A DNA stretch of 22,928 nt from Syntrophomonas sp. UBA4922. Lineage in GTDB: Bacteria > Bacillota > Syntrophomonadia > Syntrophomonadales > Syntrophomonadaceae. The stretch spans positions 31,168-54,095 of the forward strand of contig DHBS01000014.1 in assembly GCA_002398825.1 (NCBI GenBank), in the 5' to 3' direction. Under the pieces are notes generated by a model. That model did no database searches. It saw only the letters and a list, made by a program, of their open reading frames with translations, and was not told the DNA's origin. A program made the position numbers and the translations under genes. Shown here piece by piece: positions 22,701 to 22,928 of this stretch. Each line of letters starts with the position of its first letter. Positions within the stretch are counted from its first letter, which is position 1.

Positions 22701-22928
22701 TTGAAAAAAAATCGCGATTTGTTAAAATGTTTCGCAATTCTAACTTTCTTGACATTGTTTGCATTGACTGGATTAACTCCGTCAGTACATGCAGCAACAT
22801 CCAAAGCTACAGCCACTGTAGATTATGGGACCAAAGATCTTGCCTTAGGCAGCCAAGGCTCAGCCGTCACGCAATTGCAAAAAGATCTTGCTGGATTAGG
22901 CTTCTACTCAAATAGTATTGATGGATCG
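22701..22928 (+). CDS. Secreted peptidoglycan-binding protein, N-terminal part
   Basis: The frame opens with TTG at 22701, 6 bases after GGAAGGAG, and runs off the window after 76 codons. It encodes a signal peptide (basic start, hydrophobic core FAILTFLTLFALTGL, VHAA cleavage site near 32-35) and then LGSQGSAVTQLQKDLAGLGFY, the start of a PG_binding_1 repeat. Proteins with this start are usually cell-wall hydrolases such as SleB or NlpC/P60 types; the catalytic domain would lie outside. This gene is more AT-rich than those at 18180-21554. Confidence 0.85.
   Translation, partial: MKKNRDLLKCFAILTFLTLFALTGLTPSVHAATSKATATVDYGTKDLALGSQGSAVTQLQKDLAGLGFYSNSIDGS

Noticed and set aside
22727..22915. 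62-codon plus-strand frame starting MFRNSNFLD
   Set aside because: It is a shifted reading of the secreted peptidoglycan-binding protein that starts with TTG at 22701, which has the ribosome site and a signal peptide.

Overview
The window looks like chromosomal DNA of an anaerobic Firmicute of the class Clostridia. This is inferred from gene families: a CooT-type nickel protein, an FmdE-type protein and a DUF3842 protein in one operon, a CymR-type Rrf2 regulator, an Mrp/NBP35 ATPase and a DUF2318 metal-site protein. Shine-Dalgarno sites are strong (AGGAGG type) and TTG/GTG starts are frequent. There is no rRNA operon, CRISPR array, integrase or transposase; the only RNA gene is a tRNA-Leu.

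Positions 1-5000 are mostly minus strand. The first operon runs DUF3842 > FmdE-like > CooT-like; the last gene is cut by the window start and carries a histidine-rich extension with six consecutive His. After a 48-residue orphan protein comes the minus-strand run PCC/DUF296 > DUF188 > Mrp/NBP35 > exonuclease III. Divergent from it, 5064-7447 is a tightly overlapped plus-strand operon: ECF sigma factor, membrane-anchored zinc anti-sigma factor and exported SIMPL protein, ended by hairpins.

Positions 7678-16620 hold housekeeping and envelope genes. They include a small two-helix membrane protein, a CymR/Rrf2 regulator divergent from an atypical Lgt homologue, a DUF2318 lipid-anchored or membrane-anchored metal-site protein, a UbiB/ABC1 kinase-like protein, an IscS/NifS cysteine desulfurase, an isochorismatase-type hydrolase, an uncharacterised membrane protein, a short coiled-coil protein and a lipoprotein.

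Positions 16665-21554 have a more accessory character. A minus-strand zinc-ribbon cluster includes what looks like a frameshifted small gene. Divergent from it is a three-gene plus-strand operon: an orphan extracellular solute-binding lipoprotein with no ABC permease or ATPase beside it, a two-helix membrane protein whose cytoplasmic end is a LuxR-type DNA-binding domain, and a small XRE repressor. The shared intergenic region carries three GGGGTGATT repeats spaced by about whole helical turns. I propose this as a solute-sensing one-component regulatory system, and it is the best candidate here for something undescribed. The block ends at a tRNA-Leu(CAG) with a strong terminator. Beyond the tRNA lie a small ORF, an eroded gene and the start of a secreted peptidoglycan-binding protein that runs off the window.
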